A DNA stretch of 64,000 nucleotides from an uncultured Pelagibacteraceae bacterium (GCA_902514695.1 CABXRR010000001.1:1-64000); one strand, 5' to 3'; positions 1 through 9,777 are shown, counted from the first letter of the stretch. Notes: a model not told the origin generated them from the letters alone. Translations and numbers: made by a program.

Positions 1-1
1 T

Positions 2-202
2 TCACAAAAAATTAAAAATAAAAAATTAAAAGAAATAAAAGATTTTATTAATTCCTGCGAAAATATCTTTGAAAATACTAAAATAGTTTTAGAGAGAAAT
101 TGGAAAGATTTTATAGAATTATTGGACAAAAAAAACGCACCTAGAAAAGAATGCTTGCTTCTTCCGTTAAGAACTGTTCTAAAAGCCTTAAAAATATCAT
201 GA
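2..202 (+). CDS. C-terminal end of an unrecognised protein (5' truncated by window)
   Basis: An open frame runs from the window edge to a TGA, encoding about 66 residues rich in Lys, Glu and Ile and ending near LLLPLRTVLKALKIS. It is absent from the ORF track because it has no start inside the window. Its stop overlaps the ATG of the next gene as ATGA, the usual translational coupling in this genome, which supports it being real. I do not recognise the family. Its position upstream of formate dehydrogenase genes could suggest a cofactor or accessory role, but that is only context. Confidence 0.6.
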   Translation, partial: SQKIKNKKLKEIKDFINSCENIFENTKIVLERNWKDFIELLDKKNAPRKECLLLPLRTVLKALKIS

Positions 203-675
203 TTAATATAAATAAAGAAATTTTTAAAAAAGCTTTGCTTGCTGGAATTTTCTCAGCATTTACAATTGGTGTATTAACTGTTTTAACTTATAAAAGTGCC
301 TTAGGTTTATTCATAGCTGGGTCGTTCGGATCCTCTATGGTTTTATTATTTGGTTTTCCAGAAAGTCCTTTTGCTCAACCAAAAAATGTTTTTTTTGGTC
401 ATTTGGTTACAGCTCTTGTAGGTGTAATTTTTGTAATTTTTGTACCATTACCAATGTTTATCAACATAGCGTTAGCTGTTGGTGTTGGAATTTTTTTTAT
501 GATATTATTAAACATTGTACATCCCCCTGCAGGTGGAAATCCAATAATGGTGATTATTGGGAGTGTTTCTTATGATTATTTATTAAGTCCAATTATATTT
601 GGATGTATTATCATTATATCGTTAGCTATTTTAATTAATAAATTTTTACTTAAAAAGAATTATCCGCTAAAATGA
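199..675 (+). CDS. HPP family integral membrane protein
   Basis: The track starts at 151, but the ATG at 199 (MININKEIFKK) overlaps the preceding stop by four bases and gives a 158-residue protein of normal length for the family, so I prefer it. Almost the whole protein is hydrophobic, with about four to five membrane segments. The signature HPPAGGNP near residue 110 defines the HPP family. The family's function is poorly known; some members have been linked to nitrite transport in plastids and cyanobacteria. Here it sits 5 bases upstream of fdhD and probably shares a transcript with the formate dehydrogenase genes. A role in moving a small anion is inference from family and context. Confidence 0.8.
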   Translation: MININKEIFKKALLAGIFSAFTIGVLTVLTYKSALGLFIAGSFGSSMVLLFGFPESPFAQPKNVFFGHLVTALVGVIFVIFVPLPMFINIALAVGVGIFFMILLNIVHPPAGGNPIMVIIGSVSYDYLLSPIIFGCIIIISLAILINKFLLKKNYPLK

Positions 676-679
676 TTGG

Positions 680-1519
680 ATGAATTCTAAGTATAAGGTA
701 ATCAAATTTAAAAAAAATAAATTTGAAAAAATTGATGATCTTATTTCAATAGAAGAGCCTTTAGAAATCTCAATAAAATATAAAGATCAAAGTGAATGGG
801 TGACTAGTAGTCTTTCAATAACAATGAGAACACCAGGTAATGATGAAGATCTGGTCAGGGGTTTTTTGTTTAACGAACAAATAATTCAAAATTTAAATGA
901 AATAGAAAATATAGAAAGTATTGGTGAAAAAGTTGGGCAATATAAAATTCAAAATAAAATATTAATTACCCTTAATAATTCTAAAAACATAAATATTTCT
1001 AAAATTAAGAGAGACTTCTTGACAAATTCATCCTGCGGAGTTTGTGGTAAATCATCACTTGATGCTTTAGAAATAATCAAAAAAGAAAAAACTTTTAAAA
1101 ATGAGCCTAAATTGGTAAAAGAAATTATAATTAAATCACCTTCAATATTAAGACAAAATCAATCTGAATTTTCAAAAACAGGTGGAATTCATGCAAGTGG
1201 ACTATTTTCATCTGATGGAAAATTAATATCCCTTAGAGAAGATGTTGGCAGACATAATGCGCTAGATAAGATGATTGGTAATGCTTTGATTGAGAACCAG
1301 ATTGACCCTCAAAACCAATTTATAGCATGCTCCGGTCGGTTAAATTTTGAACTAGTTCAAAAAGTTTTAATGACCAATATTGGCTTAATGATTGGTGTAG
1401 GTGCGCCAACTAGTCTAGCAATTGATCTAGCGAATAGGTTTGACATGACCTTGATAGGTTTCGTAAAAGAGGATAGTTTTAATATTTACACAAATAACCA
1501 AAAGGTTGTTGAAAATTAA
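680..1519 (+). CDS. fdhD: FdhD, formate dehydrogenase accessory sulfurtransferase
   Basis: This 279-residue protein has the FdhD hallmarks: an N-terminal EEPLEI segment, the SSCGVCGK cysteine motif near residue 115, and the GGIHASGL and REDVGRHNALDK motifs in the C-terminal half. FdhD passes sulfur from a cysteine desulfurase to the bis-MGD molybdenum cofactor, which is needed for active formate dehydrogenase. It lies directly upstream of the two formate dehydrogenase subunit genes, as expected for a dedicated maturation factor. Length is normal for the family. Confidence 0.95.
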   Translation: MNSKYKVIKFKKNKFEKIDDLISIEEPLEISIKYKDQSEWVTSSLSITMRTPGNDEDLVRGFLFNEQIIQNLNEIENIESIGEKVGQYKIQNKILITLNNSKNINISKIKRDFLTNSSCGVCGKSSLDALEIIKKEKTFKNEPKLVKEIIIKSPSILRQNQSEFSKTGGIHASGLFSSDGKLISLREDVGRHNALDKMIGNALIENQIDPQNQFIACSGRLNFELVQKVLMTNIGLMIGVGAPTSLAIDLANRFDMTLIGFVKEDSFNIYTNNQKVVEN

Positions 1520-1535
1520 TATTGCGGGGAGACAA

Positions 1536-3191
1536 GTGTCAAAAAATATTAGTAATTTATCTGGAAGGGTTGGACTAAAAGACAATCTTTTTAAAAAAAT
1601 GTCAGAAAATGTCCTCAATGACTCTCCAAAAGATATAAAAGAAATTGCTAAAGAATACAACTTGGGTGTTTCTACTATTCATGGAGCTGAGAGTTTTTAT
1701 GAATTTTTAAGACCTTCTCATAGAGAAAAAAAAGCCTTTGTGTGTAATGGTAGTGCTTGTATGTGTGCTGGCACTCAAGACAAATTAAAAGAAACTTTAA
1801 AATCAAAACTTGGAAATGATAAAGTAGGAGAAATGTTTTGCTTGGGCCACTGTTATGAAAATCATGCTTTTCACTATGATGGAGAAAATTATGCAGGAAA
1901 AGATATAGAAAAAATTGACCAAATTTTAAAAGGAGAAAATATCAAACAAGAAAAATTCTTTTCAAAAAGTTTTGCAACAACTAGTTTTTTAATGGATGAC
2001 AAGCTTTCATCAACAGACCAATTCGAAAAACAATTAAACAAATTTTTAAAAAAAGATAAAAAAGAAATTGTTAAATCTTTACTAGATTCTAATTTAACTG
2101 GAAGAGGTGGTGCAGGTTTTCCAACTGGAATGAAATGGGATTTTTGTAGCAAAGCAAAAGGTGATAAAAAATATGTTATTTGTAATGCTGATGAGGGAGA
2201 CTCAGGAGCTTTTTCTGATAGATATCTTTTAGAAGACCAACCATTAAAAGTTATATTTGGAATGGTAATTTGTGGTTTGGTTATCGGAAGTGATGAGGGA
2301 GTTTTATATATTAGAGGTGAATATCCAAAATCTATAGAAGCAATTAATGGATGTATCAATGAACTTAAAAAATTAAACCTACTAGGTGAAAATATTTTAG
2401 GAACTGAATTTTCTTTTGATCTTGGAATTTGTATTGGTCAAGGAGCTTACATATGCGGTGAAGAAACAGCTTTAATTGCATCAATTGAAGGTAGACGAGC
2501 TGAGGTTGATGTTAGGCCCCCTTTCCCTGTTACAGAGGGACTTTATAAAAAACCAACTGTAGTTAACAATGTTGAAACTTTAGCAGCTGCGACTGGAATT
2601 TTAATTAATGGTGCAGAAAAATTCTCATTGATTGGAAATAAAAAATCTGCTGGAACAAAATTAGTTTGCTTAGATAGTTTTTTTAATAACCCGGGTGTTT
2701 ATGAAATTGACATGGGAACACCAATGAAAAAAATATTCAATGAAATTGGAGGAGGTTATAAGGAGCCAGTTAAAGCATTTCAAATTGGTGGACCACTTGG
2801 TGGTGTTGTTCCATTAAATGAAATCGATAATCTTAATTTAGATTTTCAAGAATTTAGCTCTAAAGGTTTTATGCTAGGTCATGCCAGTGTTGTAAGCATA
2901 CCTAAAAATTTCCCAATGACCGAGTATATTCATCATTTATTTGAATTCTCTGCGGAAGAATCTTGTGGTAAATGTTTTCCAGGAAGACTTGGGTCTTACA
3001 GGGGAAAGGAAATGTTTGATCAAGCAAAGAAAAAAACTGCAAAAATTCCACTTAAATTACTAAATGAGTTGTTAGTAACCATGCAAAAAGGCTGTTTATG
3101 TGCTCTTTGTGGGGCAATACCAACTCCTATAATGAACATCTTAAAATATTTTGGTGATGAAATGAAAAGTGATATGGTAAAAGATAATTAA
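1536..3191 (+). CDS. fdsB: NAD-dependent formate dehydrogenase beta subunit, fused NuoE/NuoF type
   Basis: The protein carries a thioredoxin-like [2Fe-2S] domain (roughly the first 140 residues, cysteines in CNGSACMCAGT and CLGHC) followed by a NuoF-like flavoprotein domain with GRGGAGFPTGMKWD for FMN/NADH and a 4Fe-4S site SCGKCFPGR plus GCLCALC. It should take electrons from the alpha subunit to NAD+. The track opens at TTG 1506 inside fdhD. I chose GTG 1536 because GGGGAGA sits just ahead at normal spacing, giving 551 residues. It shares the A of TAATG with the alpha-subunit gene. In FdsGBA-type enzymes the NuoE-like part is often a separate gamma subunit; no separate fdsG is seen here. 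Confidence 0.9.
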   Translation: MSKNISNLSGRVGLKDNLFKKMSENVLNDSPKDIKEIAKEYNLGVSTIHGAESFYEFLRPSHREKKAFVCNGSACMCAGTQDKLKETLKSKLGNDKVGEMFCLGHCYENHAFHYDGENYAGKDIEKIDQILKGENIKQEKFFSKSFATTSFLMDDKLSSTDQFEKQLNKFLKKDKKEIVKSLLDSNLTGRGGAGFPTGMKWDFCSKAKGDKKYVICNADEGDSGAFSDRYLLEDQPLKVIFGMVICGLVIGSDEGVLYIRGEYPKSIEAINGCINELKKLNLLGENILGTEFSFDLGICIGQGAYICGEETALIASIEGRRAEVDVRPPFPVTEGLYKKPTVVNNVETLAAATGILINGAEKFSLIGNKKSAGTKLVCLDSFFNNPGVYEIDMGTPMKKIFNEIGGGYKEPVKAFQIGGPLGGVVPLNEIDNLNLDFQEFSSKGFMLGHASVVSIPKNFPMTEYIHHLFEFSAEESCGKCFPGRLGSYRGKEMFDQAKKKTAKIPLKLLNELLVTMQKGCLCALCGAIPTPIMNILKYFGDEMKSDMVKDN

Positions 3192-5959
3192 TGAGTTCTG
3201 AAAAAAGAAAAATTGCATATATAGATGGTAAACCATATGAAATTGGAGCTAAACACACATCTATTTTAAAATTTGTAAAAAGCTATAAAGGAGAAAAAAA
3301 GGTTCCAACGTTATGTGATGATCCTAATTTGGCTCCATATGGTGCTTGCAGAGTTTGTTCTGTTGAGGTTGCTTTAGAAAAAGATGGTCCAACAAAAGTT
3401 GTTGCCTCTTGCCACACACCAGTAGCTGAAAATCAACATATTTTTACATCAAATGAAAATCTTCATAAGTTAAGAAAAAATATTGTTGAGCTAGTTTTAA
3501 CTGACCACCCTATGGAGTGTGGAACATGTGAAGTTAATAATAATTGTGAACTTCAAACTGTAGCGAACGACTTAGGTATTTCAGATCACAGATACAATAG
3601 TCCAAAACAACACAAGGGTATTCCTAGGGATACTTCTCATGACTATATGAGAATGAATTTAGATAACTGCATCAATTGTGGAAGATGTGTAAGAGCTTGT
3701 GATGAAATTCAAGGTTCATTTGTATTAACTATGTCTGGAAGAGGATTTGAGTCAAGAATAACTACAGATAACGATATGATGTTTGGAGACTCATCTTGCG
3801 TTTCTTGTGGAGCTTGTGCGCACACTTGCCCAACAGATGCTATTTCAGATGTGTTTAAATCAAAATCTGTAGCAGTAGATAAAAAAGTAAGAACTACTTG
3901 TTCATATTGTGGTGTTGGATGTAATTTAGAGGCTTCAATTAAAAATGATAAAGTTGTTGCAATCGATACACCAAAACAAACTGAAGTGAATGCAGGTCAC
4001 ACTTGTATTAAAGGAAGATATGCGTTTGGTTTCTATGACCATCCAGATAGGCTTAAAACTCCATTAATAAAAAGAAATGGAAAATTTGAGGAAGCAACTT
4101 GGGATGAAGCTTATGATTTTATCAAAAAAGAAATGCAAAGAATTACAAAAAATCATGGACCTGATGCTTTTGCAGGTATTTCATCTGCAAGATGTACTAA
4201 TGAAGAAAATTATGTCTTTCAAAAAATGATTAGAGCAGCCGTAGGAACAAACAGTGTCGACTGTTGTGCAAGAATTTGTCACTCACCTACTGCGTGGGGA
4301 ATGCAACAAACTTTTGGAACAGGTGCTGCTACTAACTCTACAGAAGATATATATCATGCAGATTTATTTTTAGTCATTGGAGCAAATCCAACTAATGCCC
4401 ATCCTGTAACTGGTGCAAAGATTAAGCAACAAGCTATGAAAGGAAAGAAATTAATAGTTTTAGATCCTATTACAACAGAACTTGCAAAACTTGCTGACTA
4501 TCATATCAAATTAAGACCTGGGACTAATGTTGCAGTACTTAATATGATGTTACATTTTATAATTAAATCAAAATTATATAATGCTGATTTTGTAAGAGAT
4601 CGAACAGAGGGATTTGATAATTTCCTTAAAGAAATTGAAAGACAGGATGTTGATCAATTAGCAAAAGTTGCGGGTGTGGATAAACAACTTGTTAAAGAGG
4701 CTGCTATTGCATATGCAACTGCAAAAAATTCAATGGAATTTCATGGATTAGGAGTTACAGAACATGAACAAGGTTCAAAAACTGTAATGTTGATTGCTGA
4801 TCTTGCAATGATTACAGGAAATATTGGTAGAAAAGGAGTTGGAGTAAATCCTTTAAGAGGTCAAAATAATGTTCAGGGTGCAGCTGATATGGGTTGTCAA
4901 CCTCATCAAGGTGCTGGTTACTTTGAAGTTTCAGATGAAAAAAATCAAAAATTTTATACAGAAAAATATGGTGTAACACATCCAACTAAAGCAGGATTAA
5001 AAATACCCCAAATGTTTGATGCAGCTATTAAAAAAGAATTAAAGGGAATTTGGATTATCGGTGAGGATATTGTTCAAACAGATCCTAACAGTGCTCATGT
5101 AATTGAAGCAATGAACTCATTAGAACTTTTAGTAGTCCAAGAAATTTTTATGAGTGAAACAGCAAAACTTGCAACAGTAGTTTTGCCTGGGACTACATTT
5201 TTAGAGAAAGATGGTACGTTTACAAATACTGAGAGAAGAATTCAAAGAGTTAATAGAGCTGTTCCTCCACTACCAGGAACAAAACCTGATGGAGTAATCG
5301 TAACTGAGATGATGCAAAAACTTGGATTTGATCAGCCAACTTATGATGCCGATCAAGTGCTTGGAGAAATTGCTAATATTGTGCCTTTCTTTAAAGGAGT
5401 AACTAGAAAAAGGTTAGGAAAATTAGGATTACAATGGCCAGTAAAAGAAGATGGAACTGATACTCAAATATTGCATACTGAAACATTTAAATTAGGTAAG
5501 GGAAGATTGAAGAATTTTGACTGGAAAGAGTCAAGTGAGATTGAGGCTAACCAAAAAGATTACCCTTTAATATTAACAACTAGTCGAGTTTTACAACACT
5601 ATAATGCAGCAACAATGACAAGAAGAACAAGTAATATAAATATTGTTGACGAGGATGTGCTTTTGATTCACCCAAAAGATGCCGCAGATAGAGATTTAAA
5701 TACTGGTGATATTGGAAGATTGTATTCAGGAAGAGGTGAAGTAGCTTTAAAAATAGAAGTTACAGATAAAGTGAAATCAGGAATCGTGTTTACAACATTC
5801 CACTTTCCTGAGCACATGGTTAATATGGTGACAGGCCACGGAAAAGATGAAGAAACAATGTGTGCAGAATACAAGGTTTCATCTGTCCAAGTTCAAAAAA
5901 TTTCAAATCAATTTAAAACTGAAATACAACCAAAAGAAAATCAAGCCGAAGTGGGTTAA
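3191..5959 (+). CDS. fdsA: formate dehydrogenase alpha subunit (molybdopterin, cysteine type)
   Basis: The 922-residue catalytic subunit oxidises formate to CO2. From the N-terminus it has a NuoG-like [2Fe-2S] domain (cysteines in TLCDDPN and YGACRVCSVEV), an HPMECGTCEVNNNCEL cluster site, two ferredoxin clusters (CINCGRCVRAC, CVSCGACAHTCP), and the molybdopterin oxidoreductase domain starting at CSYCGVGCNLEA. The active site reads DCCARICHSPT, so the metal ligand at residue 363 is Cys where E. coli FdhF has selenocysteine. The C-terminus has the dinucleotide-binding domain (TSRVLQHYNAATMTRR). The N-terminal iron-sulfur relay and the neighbouring NADH-binding subunit indicate a soluble NAD-linked enzyme. 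Confidence 0.95.
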   Translation: MSSEKRKIAYIDGKPYEIGAKHTSILKFVKSYKGEKKVPTLCDDPNLAPYGACRVCSVEVALEKDGPTKVVASCHTPVAENQHIFTSNENLHKLRKNIVELVLTDHPMECGTCEVNNNCELQTVANDLGISDHRYNSPKQHKGIPRDTSHDYMRMNLDNCINCGRCVRACDEIQGSFVLTMSGRGFESRITTDNDMMFGDSSCVSCGACAHTCPTDAISDVFKSKSVAVDKKVRTTCSYCGVGCNLEASIKNDKVVAIDTPKQTEVNAGHTCIKGRYAFGFYDHPDRLKTPLIKRNGKFEEATWDEAYDFIKKEMQRITKNHGPDAFAGISSARCTNEENYVFQKMIRAAVGTNSVDCCARICHSPTAWGMQQTFGTGAATNSTEDIYHADLFLVIGANPTNAHPVTGAKIKQQAMKGKKLIVLDPITTELAKLADYHIKLRPGTNVAVLNMMLHFIIKSKLYNADFVRDRTEGFDNFLKEIERQDVDQLAKVAGVDKQLVKEAAIAYATAKNSMEFHGLGVTEHEQGSKTVMLIADLAMITGNIGRKGVGVNPLRGQNNVQGAADMGCQPHQGAGYFEVSDEKNQKFYTEKYGVTHPTKAGLKIPQMFDAAIKKELKGIWIIGEDIVQTDPNSAHVIEAMNSLELLVVQEIFMSETAKLATVVLPGTTFLEKDGTFTNTERRIQRVNRAVPPLPGTKPDGVIVTEMMQKLGFDQPTYDADQVLGEIANIVPFFKGVTRKRLGKLGLQWPVKEDGTDTQILHTETFKLGKGRLKNFDWKESSEIEANQKDYPLILTTSRVLQHYNAATMTRRTSNINIVDEDVLLIHPKDAADRDLNTGDIGRLYSGRGEVALKIEVTDKVKSGIVFTTFHFPEHMVNMVTGHGKDEETMCAEYKVSSVQVQKISNQFKTEIQPKENQAEVG

Positions 5960-5964
5960 CCAAA

Positions 5965-7413
5965 ATGACCATAGGATGGCATTTTGATAACACTTATTCA
6001 AAATTATCAGATACTTTTAAAGAACAGATAAAACCTATTCCTGTAACAAATCCAGAGTTAATAATACTTAACGAAAAATTAGCCTCTGAATTAGATTTAA
6101 ATTTTTCAAAAATAGATAGAAATGAGCTTTCAAAAATTCTTTCAGGAAATTCTTTGCCAAAAGGCTCAAACTCTATAGCACAAGCTTATGCGGGTCACCA
6201 GTTTGGTCATTTTACAATGCTTGGAGATGGTAGAGCAGTTTTAATTGGTGAGCATACAACAAAATCAAATGAGAAATATGATATTCAATTTAAAGGCTCA
6301 GGTAAAACAGCATTTTCAAGAAGTGGTGATGGTCGTGCAGCTTTAGGTCCAATGTTGAGAGAATATATTATTAGTGAGGCTATGAATGCATTAAACATTC
6401 CCACTACCCGTAGTCTGGCAGTAGTAAAAACCGGAGAAAATATTCAAAGAGAGACACCTTTACAAGGTGCAATACTGACTCGTGTCGCCTCTAGCCATAT
6501 TAGGGTTGGTACTTTTCAATATATCGCAGCAAGACAAAAAGAAGATGAGTTAAAAACTTTATTAGATTACACAATTGATAGGCATTATCCTGAAATAAAA
6601 AATTCAAATAACCGAGCATTAGATTTATTAAATCTTTTAATAGACCGACAATGTAATTTGGTTGTGAATTGGATGCGTGTCGGTTTTATTCATGGAGTAA
6701 TGAATACTGATAACATGACAATTTCTGGGGAAACTATTGATTACGGTCCATGTGCATTTATGGATACCTATGATCCAAAGACTGTTTTTAGTTCAATAGA
6801 TCAAACAGGTAGATACGCTTATTGTAATCAACCTGTTATTACAAAATGGAATTTAGCCAGATTTGCAGAATGCTTAGTTCCTCTTATTGATAAAGATCAA
6901 GAAAAATCGATTAAGATAGCTACAGAAACCATTAATTCTTTTGAAAAAAAGTATGAGGAAAAATGGATGAACATGATGAGAGATAAATTAGGATTATTTG
7001 GTTTAGATGATAAGGATAAATTTTTAATCTTAGATTTATTAACTTGGATGCACGAAAAAAAGGCAGATTATACAAATACCTTTTGTCATTTAATGAATCT
7101 TGATCCAAAAAAAGATAAATTATTTGAAGATAATGATTTTAAAAACTGGAAAAAAAGATGGGAAATGAGAACATTAGTAAATAGCAACAATCAAAATAAA
7201 TCCATGGATTTAATGAGAAATAACAATCCGCTAGTTATTCCAAGAAACCATAAAATCGAAAAAGCTTTAGAGGCAGCTGAACAAAATGATTTAGAGCCAT
7301 TTAATAAGATTTTAAAAATTTTAGAAAAACCATATTATCAGCAAAAAGAAATTATTGATTACCAATTGCCGACTATATCAGGTGAAAAATATCAAACGTT
7401 TTGTGGAACTTAA
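5965..7413 (+). CDS. selO: SelO family protein adenylyltransferase (YdiU/UPF0061)
   Basis: This 482-residue pseudokinase-fold protein shows the SelO motifs QAYAGHQFGHFTMLGDGRA, FKGSGKTAFSRSGDGRAALGPMLREY, and the VMNTDNM / DYGPCAFMD metal-binding segments. Family members transfer AMP from ATP to Ser/Thr/Tyr residues and are linked to redox homeostasis. It ends FCGT; this C-terminal Cys is where eukaryotic homologs carry selenocysteine. It starts 5 bases after the formate dehydrogenase alpha gene and converges with the next gene, so it probably is the last gene of that operon. Confidence 0.92.
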   Translation: MTIGWHFDNTYSKLSDTFKEQIKPIPVTNPELIILNEKLASELDLNFSKIDRNELSKILSGNSLPKGSNSIAQAYAGHQFGHFTMLGDGRAVLIGEHTTKSNEKYDIQFKGSGKTAFSRSGDGRAALGPMLREYIISEAMNALNIPTTRSLAVVKTGENIQRETPLQGAILTRVASSHIRVGTFQYIAARQKEDELKTLLDYTIDRHYPEIKNSNNRALDLLNLLIDRQCNLVVNWMRVGFIHGVMNTDNMTISGETIDYGPCAFMDTYDPKTVFSSIDQTGRYAYCNQPVITKWNLARFAECLVPLIDKDQEKSIKIATETINSFEKKYEEKWMNMMRDKLGLFGLDDKDKFLILDLLTWMHEKKADYTNTFCHLMNLDPKKDKLFEDNDFKNWKKRWEMRTLVNSNNQNKSMDLMRNNNPLVIPRNHKIEKALEAAEQNDLEPFNKILKILEKPYYQQKEIIDYQLPTISGEKYQTFCGT

Positions 7414-7417
7414 AATT

Positions 7418-8116
7418 TTAAAAATTTTTCCATTCTTTAAAAGGTGTTACTAAGTGTTCTAAATTTTCTGAATTTTTTGAGGTGATAAAAATATCAGCTG
7501 ATAAAGAAATTCTTTCATTATTATTTACCTCAGGTTGCGTTTGATGTAATGTTTTTGATGGAAATATTACTATTTCATCCTCTTGTGCCTCAACAATAAT
7601 TGCTGCTGTGTTTGAAATATTTCTTTTTTTAATCAATCCTTTTTGACTGATAGTAGGAGATAAAAAAGACCCTGGCAAAAATTCATTTTGTTTTATTTCA
7701 TCTATTAACAACAGATTAGCATCAGTAGAATCTTTTTTTAAATAATATGCGAATGAAAGATGTGATTGTAAATGTTTATGTTGAGCTATATTTTCTTTAC
7801 CTCTAGATATTGTTGCCCATGATCTTTGAATATAAAAATCTAACAAATTATGATCAATACCTATTACTTCCAGATATTCTAAAATTTTTTTTTTAACCTC
7901 TAAAAAAAAATCATCAAATTCATTATTTTTATGTAAAAATTCAAAACCTTGTGTATCTCCAGTCCAAGAACTTTTTTCATTTTTGTAAAATTTATTTTTA
8001 CTATTTTTTTCCATATCAAAAATTCTTTTAATCATTAAATCTTTAGTTGTATTAGCTAGATCAATCTTAGATTTTAAGATTGTTAAAGGAAAAAAATTAT
8101 AAATTTTATTAGTCAT
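7418..8116 (-). CDS. putative 2OG-Fe(II) oxygenase family protein
   Basis: The 232-residue protein carries a pattern of the TIGR02466-like 2-oxoglutarate/Fe(II) oxygenases: WATISRGKENIAQHKH followed by HLSFAYYLK, then FPSKTLHQTQPEVNNNERISLSADI near the C-terminus, which supplies the distal His and the downstream Arg that binds 2-oxoglutarate. There is no signal peptide. Its stop lies 5 bases from the convergent selO stop. The substrate cannot be told from sequence. Confidence 0.7.
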   Translation of the reverse strand: MTNKIYNFFPLTILKSKIDLANTTKDLMIKRIFDMEKNSKNKFYKNEKSSWTGDTQGFEFLHKNNEFDDFFLEVKKKILEYLEVIGIDHNLLDFYIQRSWATISRGKENIAQHKHLQSHLSFAYYLKKDSTDANLLLIDEIKQNEFLPGSFLSPTISQKGLIKKRNISNTAAIIVEAQEDEIVIFPSKTLHQTQPEVNNNERISLSADIFITSKNSENLEHLVTPFKEWKNF

Positions 8117-8147
8117 TAATTTATTCTAACAAAAAATATCACTTTAA

Positions 8148-8660
8148 TTATTTATAAGCAATTAAGTTTAAACTTATTGGAACTCCACTATAAGGAGCAA
8201 AATCACTTGTATCATTAAATATAGAAAATGATTTTACCCTTTCAATCTTTTTAAATCCTGCGTTAGTAAGATATTCATTCATAAATTCAAAATTCCAACC
8301 AAAATAATGGAAATCATATTCGTCTGTCTGGCCTCCAAACATCATTCTCATAACATGATATTTGACTTTAATGGGTGCATCTTTGGCAATAAATATTCTA
8401 CACAAAATATCTAAATCAGGAACTGACACATAAAATTTACCAGAATCTTTTAGAACTCTATGAATTCCAGCTAGAGTATTTGTAATATTTTTTTGATTAA
8501 CATGTTCAACAACATGGCTAGCGTATATTTCATCTATTGAATTATCTTTAAATTGAGAAAGATCAGAAATATCACCTAAAAAATCTACATTCTCACCTTT
8601 TAAAATATTAAGTATTTTCCAGCCTTCCTTTTTTTCTTTTCCACCAATATGAAGTTTCAT
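8148..8660 (-). CDS. SAM-dependent methyltransferase, COG4627-like
   Basis: The 170-residue protein opens with MKLHIGGKEKKEGW, the short form of the SAM-binding motif I seen in COG4627 proteins. It continues with DISDLSQFKDNSIDEIYASHVVEHV, a class I methyltransferase motif set, and RVLKDSGKFYVSVPDL. It lacks any obvious target-binding domain. Related proteins often occur in surface polysaccharide or lipid loci. It sits between an oxygenase-like and an FAD-oxidoreductase gene on the same strand. Confidence 0.75.
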   Translation of the reverse strand: MKLHIGGKEKKEGWKILNILKGENVDFLGDISDLSQFKDNSIDEIYASHVVEHVNQKNITNTLAGIHRVLKDSGKFYVSVPDLDILCRIFIAKDAPIKVKYHVMRMMFGGQTDEYDFHYFGWNFEFMNEYLTNAGFKKIERVKSFSIFNDTSDFAPYSGVPISLNLIAYK

Positions 8661-8672
8661 AATAACTTTAAA

Positions 8673-9776
8673 TTAAAGTACGTACGGTTCTGGTCTTGCT
8701 TTTTTACCTAAAACTCTTTCAACAGCCATATTTGAAATATCTATAGACTGATAAGCTCCAGTTGTAATTAGTTCTGTTAAAGCTCTCCCTATTCCTGGTG
8801 CTTGCATTAAACCTCTGCCAGTAAAACCTGTAGCTAAATATACATTTTCAAATTTTGGATGTTTCCCAACTACTGCATTATTATCAAGTCTGTTACAGTC
8901 ATAGTAACCAGCCCAGCCTCCTGTTAATTTTAATTCTTCCATAGCAGGGATACGTTGAGCTAAAGCAGGCCAAACAAGTTCTTCATAGTCATCCCATGCT
9001 GGTTCTAAGTCATCTGCATCAAAGACAGATTTTGGTGATCCAGCTAAATATTCTTTACCCTCTGGTCGCCAATAAACTCCCGTTGTTAAATCTCCAGTCA
9101 ATGGCATTTCAGGAATATGTTTTGGACATTTCACTCTGAACACAGTATGTTTTTGCGGTTCAACTGGAATGTCCTCTAATAGTTCTTTTGTCCAACATCC
9201 AGCTGCAGAAATAATTGTTTTAGCTTTTATTTCTGAAAGGGACTTTACCTCCCCTTTTACAAATTCAGCACCAAGTTCCATTGCTTTACTTTTCAATGCA
9301 CCATGGAACATAAATGGATCAATCCATCCTTCACTTTGATTGTCGGTAAATGTGGCCGTTTCTATTCCATCGCTATTTATATATGGAAAAAATTTTGTTA
9401 GTTCTGAACCTTTAATATTTTTTGTTCCAGCTTCACATGCTTTATGATTTTCTAATGCTTTATATTGTTCCTCTGCATGTTCAGGTCCAAACATTAACAA
9501 ATATCCATTGGTTACCATGCTAGCAGTTGGCTTAGGGTTTTTTTCAGTTTTAAGTAATTCTGGTATTTGAAAAATAAATTCTCTGGCAAATTTTCCTAGT
9601 AAGATATTTTCTGTTTGAAAAAATTGTCTTCTAAAACCACCAAGAGATAATGGGAATGAGGCAGTTTTATAAGTGGGGTCTCTTTCAATTACTTTTACTT
9701 TTCTACCTTCTTTAGAGAGAAAGTATGCGGTAGCTGTACCAATAATTCCGCCACCAACTATAACAACATCATCCAT
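8673..9776 (-). CDS. FAD-dependent oxidoreductase, DAO (glycine/D-amino-acid oxidase) family
   Basis: The 367-residue protein begins with the dinucleotide motif VVIVGGGIIGTATAYFLSKEG, has a mid-protein substrate/FAD region (IISAAGCWT), and ends with the typical GFTGRGLMQAPGIGRALTELI segment that closes the FAD site. These enzymes oxidise N-methyl or D-amino acids, sarcosine, dimethylglycine or related amines. The substrate is unclear here. SAR11-type bacteria use many methylated amines, which would fit but is inference. Confidence 0.88.
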   Translation of the reverse strand: MDDVVIVGGGIIGTATAYFLSKEGRKVKVIERDPTYKTASFPLSLGGFRRQFFQTENILLGKFAREFIFQIPELLKTEKNPKPTASMVTNGYLLMFGPEHAEEQYKALENHKACEAGTKNIKGSELTKFFPYINSDGIETATFTDNQSEGWIDPFMFHGALKSKAMELGAEFVKGEVKSLSEIKAKTIISAAGCWTKELLEDIPVEPQKHTVFRVKCPKHIPEMPLTGDLTTGVYWRPEGKEYLAGSPKSVFDADDLEPAWDDYEELVWPALAQRIPAMEELKLTGGWAGYYDCNRLDNNAVVGKHPKFENVYLATGFTGRGLMQAPGIGRALTELITTGAYQSIDISNMAVERVLGKKARPEPYVL

Positions 9777-9777
9777 A

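Noticed and set aside
1506-1535. TTG start of the formate dehydrogenase beta subunit inside fdhD
   Set aside because: GTG 1536 has a well-placed GGGGAGA ribosome site and removes the overlap with fdhD.
1889-2359. 156-residue minus-strand ORF opposite the formate dehydrogenase beta gene
   Set aside because: Antisense shadow of a clear NuoF-like coding sequence, with no domain or ribosome site.
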